From Candidatus Alloscillospira gallinarum (GTDB lineage Bacteria > Bacillota > Clostridia > Oscillospirales > Oscillospiraceae): a stretch of 5,977 nucleotides of DNA. The translations under genes and the position numbers were made by a program. The stretch covers positions 1 through 5,977 of the forward strand of contig CAJFTV010000088.1 in NCBI GenBank assembly GCA_904420055.1. The letters run 5' to 3'. Below are positions 1 to 5,666 of the stretch, in pieces. Position 1 is the stretch's first letter, and each line of letters begins with the position of its first letter. The notes under the pieces are model-generated. The model did no database searches. It had not been told where the DNA came from and worked only from the letters and a program-made list of their open reading frames with translations.

Positions 1-774
1 CATGCCGAGAGACAGCAGCCAGTTGTGGCAGAACTCTCTCCAGTAGGAGAACCACTCAAGGTCGGTGCCCGGCTTGCAGAAGAACTCCAGCTCCATCTGC
101 TCAAACTCACGTGTCCTGAAGGTGAAGTTGCCGGGAGTTATCTCGTTTCTGAAGGACTTTCCTATCTGGCACACGCCGAAGGGCAGCTTTTTCCTTGTAG
201 TGCGCTGGACATTTTTAAACTGGACAAAAATGCCCTGTGCCGTCTCCGGGCGGAGATATACAGTGGAGGCAGAGTCTTCTGTCACTCCCTGAAAAGTCTT
301 GAACATGAGGTTAAACTTCCTGATATCCGTAAAGTCGGACTTTCCGCACCCGGGGCACGGAATATTGTGCTCTTTTATATATGCCACAAGGGCGTCGTTG
401 TCCATGGCCTCAATATTTACATCGGTGATGCCCTGTTCTCTGTTCCACTCCTCGGCCAGCTTGTCGGCGCGGTGGCGCATTTTACATGATTTGCAGTCTA
501 TAAGGGGGTCATTGAACGTGGCCACATGTCCGGAGGCCACCCACACCTGCGGATTCATGAGGATTGCGGAGTCCAGACCCACGTTGTACGGGCTCTCCTG
601 AACAAACTTTTTCCACCATGCTTTTTTCACGTTGTTTTTAAGCTCAACGCCCAAAGGACCGTAATCCCATGTGTTGGCAAGTCCGCCGTAAATTTCGCTC
701 CCCGCAAAAATGAAGCCTCGCCCCTTGCATAAGGCGACAATTTTATCCATGGTTTTTTCTGTGTTTTTTAACAT
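1..774 (-). CDS. glyS: Glycine--tRNA ligase, single-chain alpha2 type (N-terminal 258 residues; cut by window edge)
   Basis: Class II aminoacyl-tRNA synthetase that charges tRNA-Gly with glycine in the cytoplasm. I translated the minus strand from 774 to 1 and it is open throughout. Visible landmarks are the SGHVATFNDPLIDC block (residues 81-94), two CxxC pairs (C94/C97 and C140/C143) that look like a zinc knuckle in the insertion, the RPETAQGIF motif (175-183), and class II motif 2 with FRNE (208-211) and REFEQMELE (222-230). These match the homodimeric GlyRS (also called glyQS), not the separate GlyQ and GlyS subunits. The family is usually about 460 residues, so the end of the catalytic core and the anticodon-binding domain lie beyond position 1. 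The start at 774 is preferred because GGGAGGA sits about 5 bases upstream; an in-frame ATG at 750 has no such site. The gene is divergent from mnmG and has its own strong promoter. Confidence 0.96.
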   Translation of the reverse strand, partial: MLKNTEKTMDKIVALCKGRGFIFAGSEIYGGLANTWDYGPLGVELKNNVKKAWWKKFVQESPYNVGLDSAILMNPQVWVASGHVATFNDPLIDCKSCKMRHRADKLAEEWNREQGITDVNIEAMDNDALVAYIKEHNIPCPGCGKSDFTDIRKFNLMFKTFQGVTEDSASTVYLRPETAQGIFVQFKNVQRTTRKKLPFGVCQIGKSFRNEITPGNFTFRTREFEQMELEFFCKPGTDLEWFSYWREFCHNWLLSLGM

Positions 775-800
775 ACCGGTCCTCCCAAATTTCTATGTAT

Positions 801-815
801 TTGCCCTGTAGGCAA
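801..815 (-). other. Small hairpin in the glyS 5' leader
   Basis: The inverted repeat TTGCC / GGCAA encloses a 5-nt loop within the predicted glyS leader. The stem is only 5 bp and there is no U-tract, so it is not a terminator. It may be a transcript-stabilising or incidental structure. It is too small to be a T-box, and no T-box sequence (AGGGTGGNACCGCG-like) is present in the leader. Confidence 0.35.
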
Positions 816-834
816 TTTACCTGTCTGAACTTAA

Positions 835-864
835 ATTATATATATAATCAGTATACAATGTCAA
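835..864 (-). promoter_or_regulatory. Predicted sigma-A promoter of glyS
   Basis: On the minus strand a perfect -35 box TTGACA (859-864) is separated by 18 bases from a perfect -10 box TATAAT (835-840). Transcription would start near 828 and give a leader of roughly 55 nt before the glyS ATG at 774. The -10 lies inside a 14-nt palindrome, ATTATATATATAAT (835-848), so a register two bases upstream (TATATA, 16-base spacer) is also possible. Both boxes match consensus, so this should be a strong constitutive promoter. Confidence 0.8.
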
Positions 865-942
865 CACAGTAAAATCAAAAACTTTTCATTAAACCGCCTT
901 GATTTTTCTGTTTTCACATGATTAATCTGTAAAATACACTTC

Positions 943-971
943 TTCCATTTTCAGTCCCGGCGTGCTATCAT
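943..971 (+). promoter_or_regulatory. Predicted extended -10 promoter of mnmG
   Basis: A weak -35 TTCCAT (943-948) lies 17 bases upstream of TATCAT (966-971), which is preceded by the extended -10 dinucleotide TG in TGC-TATCAT (963-971). Transcription would start near 978, giving a leader of about 27 nt that carries the AGAGG ribosome binding site at 991-995. The -35 match is poor, so the call rests mainly on the extended -10 and its placement. The remainder of this intergenic stretch (865-942) is AT-rich with no other signal I can support. Confidence 0.5.
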
Positions 972-1004
972 ATATGCACTACAGACTAAAAGAGGTTATC
1001 CAAA

Positions 1005-2864
1005 ATGGACTTTAAGGCGGGAGAATTTGACATTGCCGTAATCGGTGCCGGACACGCCGGGATTGAGGCTGCCCTGGCCGCGGCCCGGCTTGGCTGCAGC
1101 GTAGTGTGCTTTACAATAAACATGGACGCAGTTGGTAACATGCCCTGTAATCCGGCCATCGGCGGAACCGGCAAGGGCCACCTTGTCCGGGAGCTGGACG
1201 CTCTCGGCGGCGAGATGGCAAAGGCGGCGGACCGTGCCTGCATACAGTACCGCCTGTTAAACCGTGGCAAGGGCCCGGCGGTGCACTCCCTTCGGGCACA
1301 GGCAGACCGCAGGGAATATCAGAAGATTATGAAGCACACCCTTGAAAAACAGGAGAACCTCTCTCTCAAGCAGGCGGAGATTGTGGAAATCGGCACCGAG
1401 GAGGGCTGTGTGTCATACGTAAAAACGCAGAACGGGGCGGTGTACTGTTGCCGTGCCGCAGTAATCTGCTCCGGCACGTATCTTACAGGGCGCACCATTG
1501 TGGGAGACTGCGTACAGGACGGGGGACCGGACGGAATGTTTGCCGCCACAAAATTAGGCGGCTGCCTGAAGGCCATGGGCCTTGACATGCGCCGCTTTAA
1601 AACTGGCACTCCGCCAAGGGTAAACGCCAGGAGCATAGATTACTCCAAAATGGAGCTCCAGCCCGGAGATAAAGACCCGGAGCCCTTTTCCTTTACCACA
1701 GACCACCCCCTACAAAACCGGGCGGTGTGCTGGTTGACCTACACAAACGAGGAGACCCACAGGATAATCCGCGAAAACATGCACCGCAGTCCCCTGTATA
1801 ACGGCACAATTGACGGCGTAGGCCCCCGGTACTGTCCCTCCATTGAGACAAAAATTGAGCGCTTTCCCGATAAAAAACGGCATCAGCTCTTTATTGAGCC
1901 CATGGGCCTTGACACCGAAGAGATGTACATACAGGGGTTTTCCTCGTCACTTCCGGAGGACGTACAGATTAAAATGCTGCACACAATCCCCGGACTTGAA
2001 AATGCCGAGATGATGCGCTGCGCATATGCAATAGAATACGACTGCATAAACCCCACAGAGCTCACATATGAGCTGGAGGTAAAAAAGGTTCCGGGCCTTT
2101 ACGGTGCCGGGCAGTTTAACGGCTCCTCCGGGTATGAGGAGGCGGCGGTCCAGGGCTTTGTGGCGGGAGTTAACGCCGCGCTGAAAATAAAGGGGCTGCC
2201 CCCTATGGTAATAACCAGGGACATGGGCTATATCGGCGCACTTATAGACGACCTTGTCACCAAGGGTACAAACGAGCCTTATCGAATGATGACCTCCCGC
2301 TCAGAATACCGTCTCATACACCGTCAGGACAACGCGGATATCCGCATGGCCGAAACCGGGCACGCGATTGGCCTTATAAGCGACGAGCGGTATAACTCCG
2401 TACTCAAAAAATATGAGGCAGTTCAAAAAGAGCAGGAACGGCTGGAGCACACGCACATCGGCCCGTCAGAGGAACTTCTGGCGCTGATGGAAAAGCGCGG
2501 TACCAGTATGCCCCGCTCGGGTGTGAGCCTTGCCGACCTTATACGCCGGCCACAGCTCGACTATGCCTGCCTTGCCCCCTTTGATACGGGTCGGCCCGAC
2601 CTTCCACGGGAGATTTGGTATGAAGCGGAAATCTCAATAAAATACGCCGGGTATATTGAAAAACAGCTAAAACAGGTGGAGGAGTTTAAAAAGATGGAAA
2701 AGCGCCTGCTCCGGGACGACATTGACTACATGTCAATCCAGGGCCTCAGGCTGGAGGCGCGTGAAAAGCTCTCTCAGATAAAGCCGAAAAACATGGGACA
2801 GGCCTCCCGCATATCCGGAGTATCTCCGGCAGACCTCGCCGCGCTCATGGTATATCTGGGCTGA
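1005..2864 (+). CDS. mnmG: tRNA uridine-5-carboxymethylaminomethyl(34) synthesis enzyme MnmG (GidA)
   Basis: FAD-dependent enzyme that, with the GTPase MnmE, installs the (carboxymethyl)aminomethyl group at C5 of wobble uridine 34 in certain tRNAs, using methylene-tetrahydrofolate and NADH. The 619-residue product is near the usual 620-630 length. Landmarks in order: Rossmann FAD motif GAGHAG (14-19); CNPAIGG (48-54); KGPAVHSLRAQAD (89-101); RYCPSIE containing Cys277, the position of the catalytic Cys277 of the E. coli enzyme; GQFNGSSGYEEAAVQG (369-384); EPYRMMTSRSEYRL (424-437); and the C-terminal helical tail with GQASRISGVSPADLAALMVYLG, which contacts MnmE and tRNA in known homologues. The start is supported by AGAGG 9 bases upstream. 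Neither mnmE nor rsmG flanks it here, which is unusual, and the HSLRAQAD segment differs from the RALRAQ form I know from E. coli-type MnmG. The gene appears intact. Confidence 0.96.
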   Translation: MDFKAGEFDIAVIGAGHAGIEAALAAARLGCSVVCFTINMDAVGNMPCNPAIGGTGKGHLVRELDALGGEMAKAADRACIQYRLLNRGKGPAVHSLRAQADRREYQKIMKHTLEKQENLSLKQAEIVEIGTEEGCVSYVKTQNGAVYCCRAAVICSGTYLTGRTIVGDCVQDGGPDGMFAATKLGGCLKAMGLDMRRFKTGTPPRVNARSIDYSKMELQPGDKDPEPFSFTTDHPLQNRAVCWLTYTNEETHRIIRENMHRSPLYNGTIDGVGPRYCPSIETKIERFPDKKRHQLFIEPMGLDTEEMYIQGFSSSLPEDVQIKMLHTIPGLENAEMMRCAYAIEYDCINPTELTYELEVKKVPGLYGAGQFNGSSGYEEAAVQGFVAGVNAALKIKGLPPMVITRDMGYIGALIDDLVTKGTNEPYRMMTSRSEYRLIHRQDNADIRMAETGHAIGLISDERYNSVLKKYEAVQKEQERLEHTHIGPSEELLALMEKRGTSMPRSGVSLADLIRRPQLDYACLAPFDTGRPDLPREIWYEAEISIKYAGYIEKQLKQVEEFKKMEKRLLRDDIDYMSIQGLRLEAREKLSQIKPKNMGQASRISGVSPADLAALMVYLG

Positions 2865-2897
2865 TTTTAAATTATCATACTTACAATTAAAAATAGC

Positions 2898-2926
2898 TTT
2901 ACAAAACCCTTATTTTATGGTAGTAT
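2898..2926 (+). promoter_or_regulatory. Predicted promoter of rpsO (and probably pnp)
   Basis: A -35-like TTTACA (2898-2903) is followed after 17 bases by TAGTAT (2921-2926), with an extended -10 TG at 2918-2919 (TGG-TAGTAT). An overlapping TATATT at 2924-2929 would give a 20-base spacer and is less likely. Transcription would begin near 2933, just before the structured leader at 2943-3001. No convincing terminator lies between the mnmG stop codon and this promoter, so some mnmG readthrough is possible. Confidence 0.6.
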
Positions 2927-2942
2927 ATTTTAGCTTGCCTTT

Positions 2943-3001
2943 GAACTTAGTTTCGGGATACAGCCAGAAGGGCGTCCTTTTGACCCGATACTCAGTTTTT
3001 T
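2943..3001 (+). promoter_or_regulatory. Branched hairpin plus U6 in the rpsO leader: candidate S15 autoregulatory element or attenuator/terminator
   Basis: Arms 2946-2957 (CTTAGTTTCGGG) and 2984-2995 (CCCGATACTCAG) pair at 10 of 12 positions and can be extended by two A-U pairs and a G-U pair into the T-run. An inner hairpin pairs AGAAGG (2966-2971) with CCTTTT (2976-2981), including one G-U pair, around loop GCGT. The asymmetric internal loop is ATACAGCC on the 5' side and GA on the 3' side. Six T's (2996-3001) follow the outer stem immediately, about 30 nt before the rpsO start. A competing hairpin, GG-GTC (2971-2976, C2973 bulged) with GACCC (2982-2986), would break both stems. Either the element terminates mnmG transcripts or, because a promoter lies just upstream, it is a regulatory leader of rpsO. 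S15 binds its own mRNA leader in several bacteria, with structures that differ between phyla. S15 binding here is inference. Confidence 0.5.
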
Positions 3002-3031
3002 GGTATGACAACAAGAAAGGAAATGATAAAA

Positions 3032-3298
3032 ATGATAACCAAAGAGCAGAAAACCGCTATCATCGAAAACAACAAGACCCATGAGAAGGACACCGGTTCT
3101 CCGGAGGTTCAGATTGCCATTCTCACTGAGCGCATTGCTCAGCTCACCGAGCACCTGAAGGTACACAAGAAGGACAACCACAGCCGTCTTGGCATGTACA
3201 AGATGGTCGGTAAGCGCCGCCGTCTCCTGGACTACCTTGCTCAGGTTGATATTGAGCGCTACAGAGCCTGCATCGCAAAGCTTGGCATAAGAAAGTAA
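3032..3298 (+). CDS. rpsO: 30S ribosomal protein S15
   Basis: Primary-binding small-subunit protein that recognises the helix 20-21-22 junction of 16S rRNA and organises the platform of the 30S subunit. The 88-residue product has the standard length. It carries the family-typical DTGSPEVQIAILTERI segment, the HKKDNHSRLGMYKMVGKRRRLLDYL core (HKKD and HSR are the RNA-contacting region) and the C-terminal RYRACIAKLGIRK. I chose ATG 3032 because it gives the canonical MITKEQK start and AAAGGA (3016-3021) lies 10 bases upstream. In-frame ATGs at 3005 and 3023 would give unusual extensions and are badly placed relative to that site. The gene is followed by pnp in the conserved rpsO-pnp order and preceded by a structured leader that may mediate autoregulation. 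Confidence 0.98.
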   Translation: MITKEQKTAIIENNKTHEKDTGSPEVQIAILTERIAQLTEHLKVHKKDNHSRLGMYKMVGKRRRLLDYLAQVDIERYRACIAKLGIRK

Positions 3299-3305
3299 GA
3301 CATCT

Positions 3306-3337
3306 CAGGGCTGGTTTGATTTTTCAGACCAGCCCTG
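3306..3337 (+). other. Strong 14-bp hairpin between rpsO and pnp, without U-tract
   Basis: Segments 3306-3319 and 3324-3337 form a continuous stem of 14 pairs (one U-G) closed by a UUUU loop, beginning 8 bases after the rpsO stop codon. The GC-rich base CAGGGCTGGT / ACCAGCCCTG is perfectly complementary. The bases that follow are TTATGAAAAAACAG, so the U-tract of an intrinsic terminator is missing. It probably acts as a leaky terminator, a 3' stabiliser of rpsO mRNA, or an RNase processing site, analogous in position to the rpsO-pnp processing hairpin of E. coli. The sequence shows the structure; the function is inferred. Confidence 0.65.
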
Positions 3338-3376
3338 TTATGAAAAAACAGCTTGGGGCGCCCAAACTCATAGCAG

Positions 3377-3412
3377 TTGAAAATGAATCCGGAGGGCCGG
3401 GTCTATTTTCAA
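3377..3412 (+). other. Imperfect stem-loop in the pnp 5' leader
   Basis: A perfect 8-bp outer stem (TTGAAAAT 3377-3384 with ATTTTCAA 3405-3412) continues through G-U, one A-C mismatch, A-U and U-G into an inner CCGG / CCGG stem (3389-3392 with 3397-3400) closed by AGGG. This makes about 15 pairs with one mismatch. It lies downstream of the rpsO hairpin and upstream of the pnp ribosome binding site. A smaller stem, TTGGG / CCCAA, occurs just before it near 3354-3365. In E. coli the pnp leader contains a double-stranded region cut by RNase III and then recognised by PNPase; a similar role here would be inference. Confidence 0.5.
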
Positions 3413-3452
3413 GTGCTAAGAGCCGCGCTCCGGCAGATTTTGAAAGGAGCAC
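3413..3452 (+). promoter_or_regulatory. Segments able to pair with the pnp ribosome binding site
   Basis: The pnp ribosome binding site AAAGGAG (3443-3449) overlaps GGAGC (3446-3450), which is complementary to GCTCC at 3427-3431 (14-nt loop), and AGCAC (3448-3452), which is complementary to GTGCT at 3413-3417. GCTC (3427-3430) can also pair locally with GAGC (3420-3423), which would release the site. The alternatives are mutually exclusive, so the region could switch pnp translation between open and closed states. The pairings are short (5 bp), so chance is possible. Confidence 0.35.
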
Positions 3453-3460
3453 GTATATAA

Positions 3461-5590
3461 ATGATAATCAAGCACAGAGAATTTCCAAATTACAAAAAGT
3501 ATACCATGGAGCTTGCCGGGCGTCCCCTCACACTTGAGGTGGGCAAGCTGGCAGAGCTTGCAAATTCCGCTGTTCTGGTGAGCTACGGAGAGACGACGGT
3601 TCTTGTTACCTGCACCGCCTCCGCCCGCCCGAAGGACGGAATTGATTATTTCCCCCTCTCAGTTGATTTTGAGGAGAAGATGTATTCTGTCGGACGTATC
3701 CCCGGCGGTTATCTCCGCCGCGAGGGCAGGCCTTCAGAGCGCGGCATACTCGCAAGCCGCATGATTGACCGTCCCATGCGTCCCCTGTTCCCCTCTGACC
3801 TGAGAAATGACGTAATCATCACCTGCACAGTTCTGGCCGTTGACCACAACAACTCCCCTGAGATTGCCGCCATGATTGGCGCCTCCGCCGCGGTGTCCAT
3901 CTCCGACGTGCCATTTAACGGGCCTATCGCCGGCGTTGGCCTTGGCTATCACGACGGCGAGTACTTCATAAATCCCACATGTGAGCAGCGCAAAATTTCA
4001 GATATGTACTGCACAATTGCCGCCACATCAGAGAAAATAGTCATGATTGAGGCCGGCGGCGACCAGATACCCGAAGATGTGATGCTAAACGGAATAATTA
4101 AGGCTCACGAGGCCATAAAGCCTGTTATCGAGCTCATAAACAAGATGGTGGCAGAGGTCGGCAAGCCAAAATTTGAATATGAGCACTCCTCTTTTAATGA
4201 AGAGCTCTTTGCAAAGATAGTCGAAAACTACTACGAGAAAGTGCAGTACTGCATGGACACAGACGACAAGAACGTCCGTGAAGAGCGGTACAACGCCGTT
4301 GTTGACGAGATGATTGCCCAGTTTGGCGAGGAGTATCCAGAGATAAACGACCAGCTTGAGGAAATTACCTACAAAATTCAGAAAAAGGTAGTTAAAAACT
4401 GGCTCATGGAGGGCAAGCGCGTTGACGGACGCGCCATGAATGAGATTCGTCCTCTGGCCGCAGAGGTAGGCGTGCTCCCAAGGGTTCACGGCTCCGGTCT
4501 CTTTACCCGTGGGCAGACACAGGTGCTCTCTGTCGCAACGCTTGCCACCGTTTCCTCAATGCAGAAGCTGGATACCATATTCGAGGAGGAGTCAAAGCGC
4601 TACATGCACCACTACAACTTCCCCTCCTTCTCTGTCGGCGAGGCGAGACCCAGCCGTTCCACGTCACGCCGCGAGTACGGCCACGGCGCTCTGGCGGAAA
4701 AGGCTCTCGACCCCGTAATCCCCAGCCTTGAGGAATTCCCCTATGCTATTCGCGTCGTGTCTGAGGTGCTCTCCTCAAACGGCTCAACCTCACAGGGCTC
4801 CATCTGCGGCAGTACGCTGGCACTTATGGACGCGGGTGTGCCCATAAAGGCGCCTGTTGCCGGTATCTCCTGCGGCCTTATCTCTGACGGTGACGACTGG
4901 ACAACATTTATAGATATCCAGGGCGTTGAGGACTTCCACGGTGAAATGGACTTTAAAGTCGCCGGCACAAAGAAGGGCATAACCGCCATTCAGATGGATC
5001 TTAAAAACGACGGGCTTACCTATGACATCATAAAATCTGCCTTTGAGATAACAAGAGAGGCAAGAATTCAGATTCTCGACGAGATAATGCTCCCGGTAAT
5101 TTCCGAGCCAAGGAAAGAGCTCGCCGCAACTGCTCCGAAGATGATTTCCATGAAGATAAACCCGGACAAAATCCGCGAGGTAATCGGTTCCGGCGGAAAG
5201 GTAATCCAGAAAATCTGCGCGGACACCGGCGCGAAAGTGGACATTGAGGACGACGGAAGCATCTTTATCTCCGCCATAGACATTGAGGCCTGCCGCGCAG
5301 CCAAGAAAACCATTGACGACATTGTGTTTGAGCCTGAGGTCGGCGCCCTCTATTATGGTCAGGTTGTGCGTATTCTGCCAATCGGCGCATTTGTGGAGCT
5401 CGCCCCCGGCAAGGACGGCATGATACACATCTCAAAGCTTGAAAACCGCAGGGTCGGCAAGGTTGAGGACGTTCTCAACGTGGGCGACTGGACATGGGTA
5501 AAGGTAACTGACATTGATGACAGAGGCCGTATAAACCTCTCCAGAAAAGACGCGCTCAAGGAGAGAGCGGAGATGGGTCTTAAAGACTAA
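3461..5590 (+). CDS. pnp: Polyribonucleotide nucleotidyltransferase (polynucleotide phosphorylase, PNPase)
   Basis: Trimeric 3'-5' phosphorolytic exoribonuclease of cytoplasmic mRNA decay, able to add nucleotides in reverse. The 709 residues show the full architecture: first RNase PH domain (about 18-145, with RREGRPSE at 86-93 and YLRR at 84-87 in place of the FFRR loop of E. coli), helical linker domain (about 150-320), second RNase PH domain (about 325-555), KH domain with GSGG at 576-579, and S1 domain (about 627-697). Catalytic residues are intact: D491, D497 and K499 match E. coli D486, D492 and K494; R403/R404 match the phosphate-binding arginine pair; SNGSTS (439-444) is the phosphate loop. 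RREYGHG carries Tyr406 where Ile is usual. The start at 3461 has AAAGGAG 11 bases upstream; ATG 3506 in frame lacks a site. The N-terminus is a few residues longer than in Bacillus. pnp follows rpsO after a structured 162-base spacer with no convincing promoter. Confidence 0.99.
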   Translation: MIIKHREFPNYKKYTMELAGRPLTLEVGKLAELANSAVLVSYGETTVLVTCTASARPKDGIDYFPLSVDFEEKMYSVGRIPGGYLRREGRPSERGILASRMIDRPMRPLFPSDLRNDVIITCTVLAVDHNNSPEIAAMIGASAAVSISDVPFNGPIAGVGLGYHDGEYFINPTCEQRKISDMYCTIAATSEKIVMIEAGGDQIPEDVMLNGIIKAHEAIKPVIELINKMVAEVGKPKFEYEHSSFNEELFAKIVENYYEKVQYCMDTDDKNVREERYNAVVDEMIAQFGEEYPEINDQLEEITYKIQKKVVKNWLMEGKRVDGRAMNEIRPLAAEVGVLPRVHGSGLFTRGQTQVLSVATLATVSSMQKLDTIFEEESKRYMHHYNFPSFSVGEARPSRSTSRREYGHGALAEKALDPVIPSLEEFPYAIRVVSEVLSSNGSTSQGSICGSTLALMDAGVPIKAPVAGISCGLISDGDDWTTFIDIQGVEDFHGEMDFKVAGTKKGITAIQMDLKNDGLTYDIIKSAFEITREARIQILDEIMLPVISEPRKELAATAPKMISMKINPDKIREVIGSGGKVIQKICADTGAKVDIEDDGSIFISAIDIEACRAAKKTIDDIVFEPEVGALYYGQVVRILPIGAFVELAPGKDGMIHISKLENRRVGKVEDVLNVGDWTWVKVTDIDDRGRINLSRKDALKERAEMGLKD

Positions 5591-5609
5591 TCACTAAAAA
5601 TGAGATTTT

Positions 5610-5640
5610 AGGGGAGGCTAATATTAGTCTCCCCTTTCAC
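5610..5640 (+). terminator. Intrinsic-terminator-like hairpin after pnp
   Basis: AGGGGAG (5610-5616) pairs with CTCCCCT (5629-5635), extended inward by a G-U pair and CTA / TAG around an ATAT loop, giving about 11 pairs. The stem is followed by TTTCACTTT, a short and interrupted U-tract. It lies 20 bases after the pnp stop codon. It likely ends most rpsO-pnp transcripts while allowing some readthrough into the peptidase gene, which has no clear promoter of its own. Confidence 0.7.
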
Positions 5641-5666
5641 TTTAAATAATCCAGGCAGGTGAAAAT

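Noticed and set aside
25..489. 154-codon plus-strand open frame at the left edge
   Set aside because: It is antisense to glyS, whose minus-strand frame is continuous and carries class II synthetase motifs across the same bases.
775..834. T-box riboswitch in the glyS leader
   Set aside because: The leader is only about 55 nt and lacks the T-box sequence, specifier stem and antiterminator. Only one 5-bp hairpin is present.
899..927. Second mnmG promoter (TTGATT with an AT-rich -10 near 922)
   Set aside because: The -10 (TTAATC) is poor and the extended -10 candidate at 963-971 is better placed, so I do not call it.
3005..3031. Nine-residue N-terminal extension of S15 from ATG 3005
   Set aside because: S15 is typically 88-89 residues starting MITKEQK or similar. 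The ribosome binding site at 3016-3021 lies inside the extension and serves ATG 3032.
3377..3407. Separate pnp promoter using TTGAAA at 3377
   Set aside because: The nearest -10-like sequence, TCTATT (3402-3407), gives a 19-base spacer and a poor match. The same bases are better explained as a hairpin.
3316..3537. 73-codon plus-strand open frame between rpsO and pnp
   Set aside because: Its start lies inside the rpsO-pnp hairpin, it has no ribosome binding site, and it overlaps the start of pnp out of frame.
4085..4489. 134-codon minus-strand open frame inside pnp
   Set aside because: It is antisense to the helical linker domain of pnp, with low-complexity hydrophobic content expected from reading Glu/Lys/Asn-rich codons backwards.
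4790..5428. 212-codon minus-strand open frame inside pnp
   Set aside because: It lies wholly antisense to the conserved RNase PH2 and KH domains of pnp. Its protein resembles no family I know, and the open frame follows from the codon bias of pnp.
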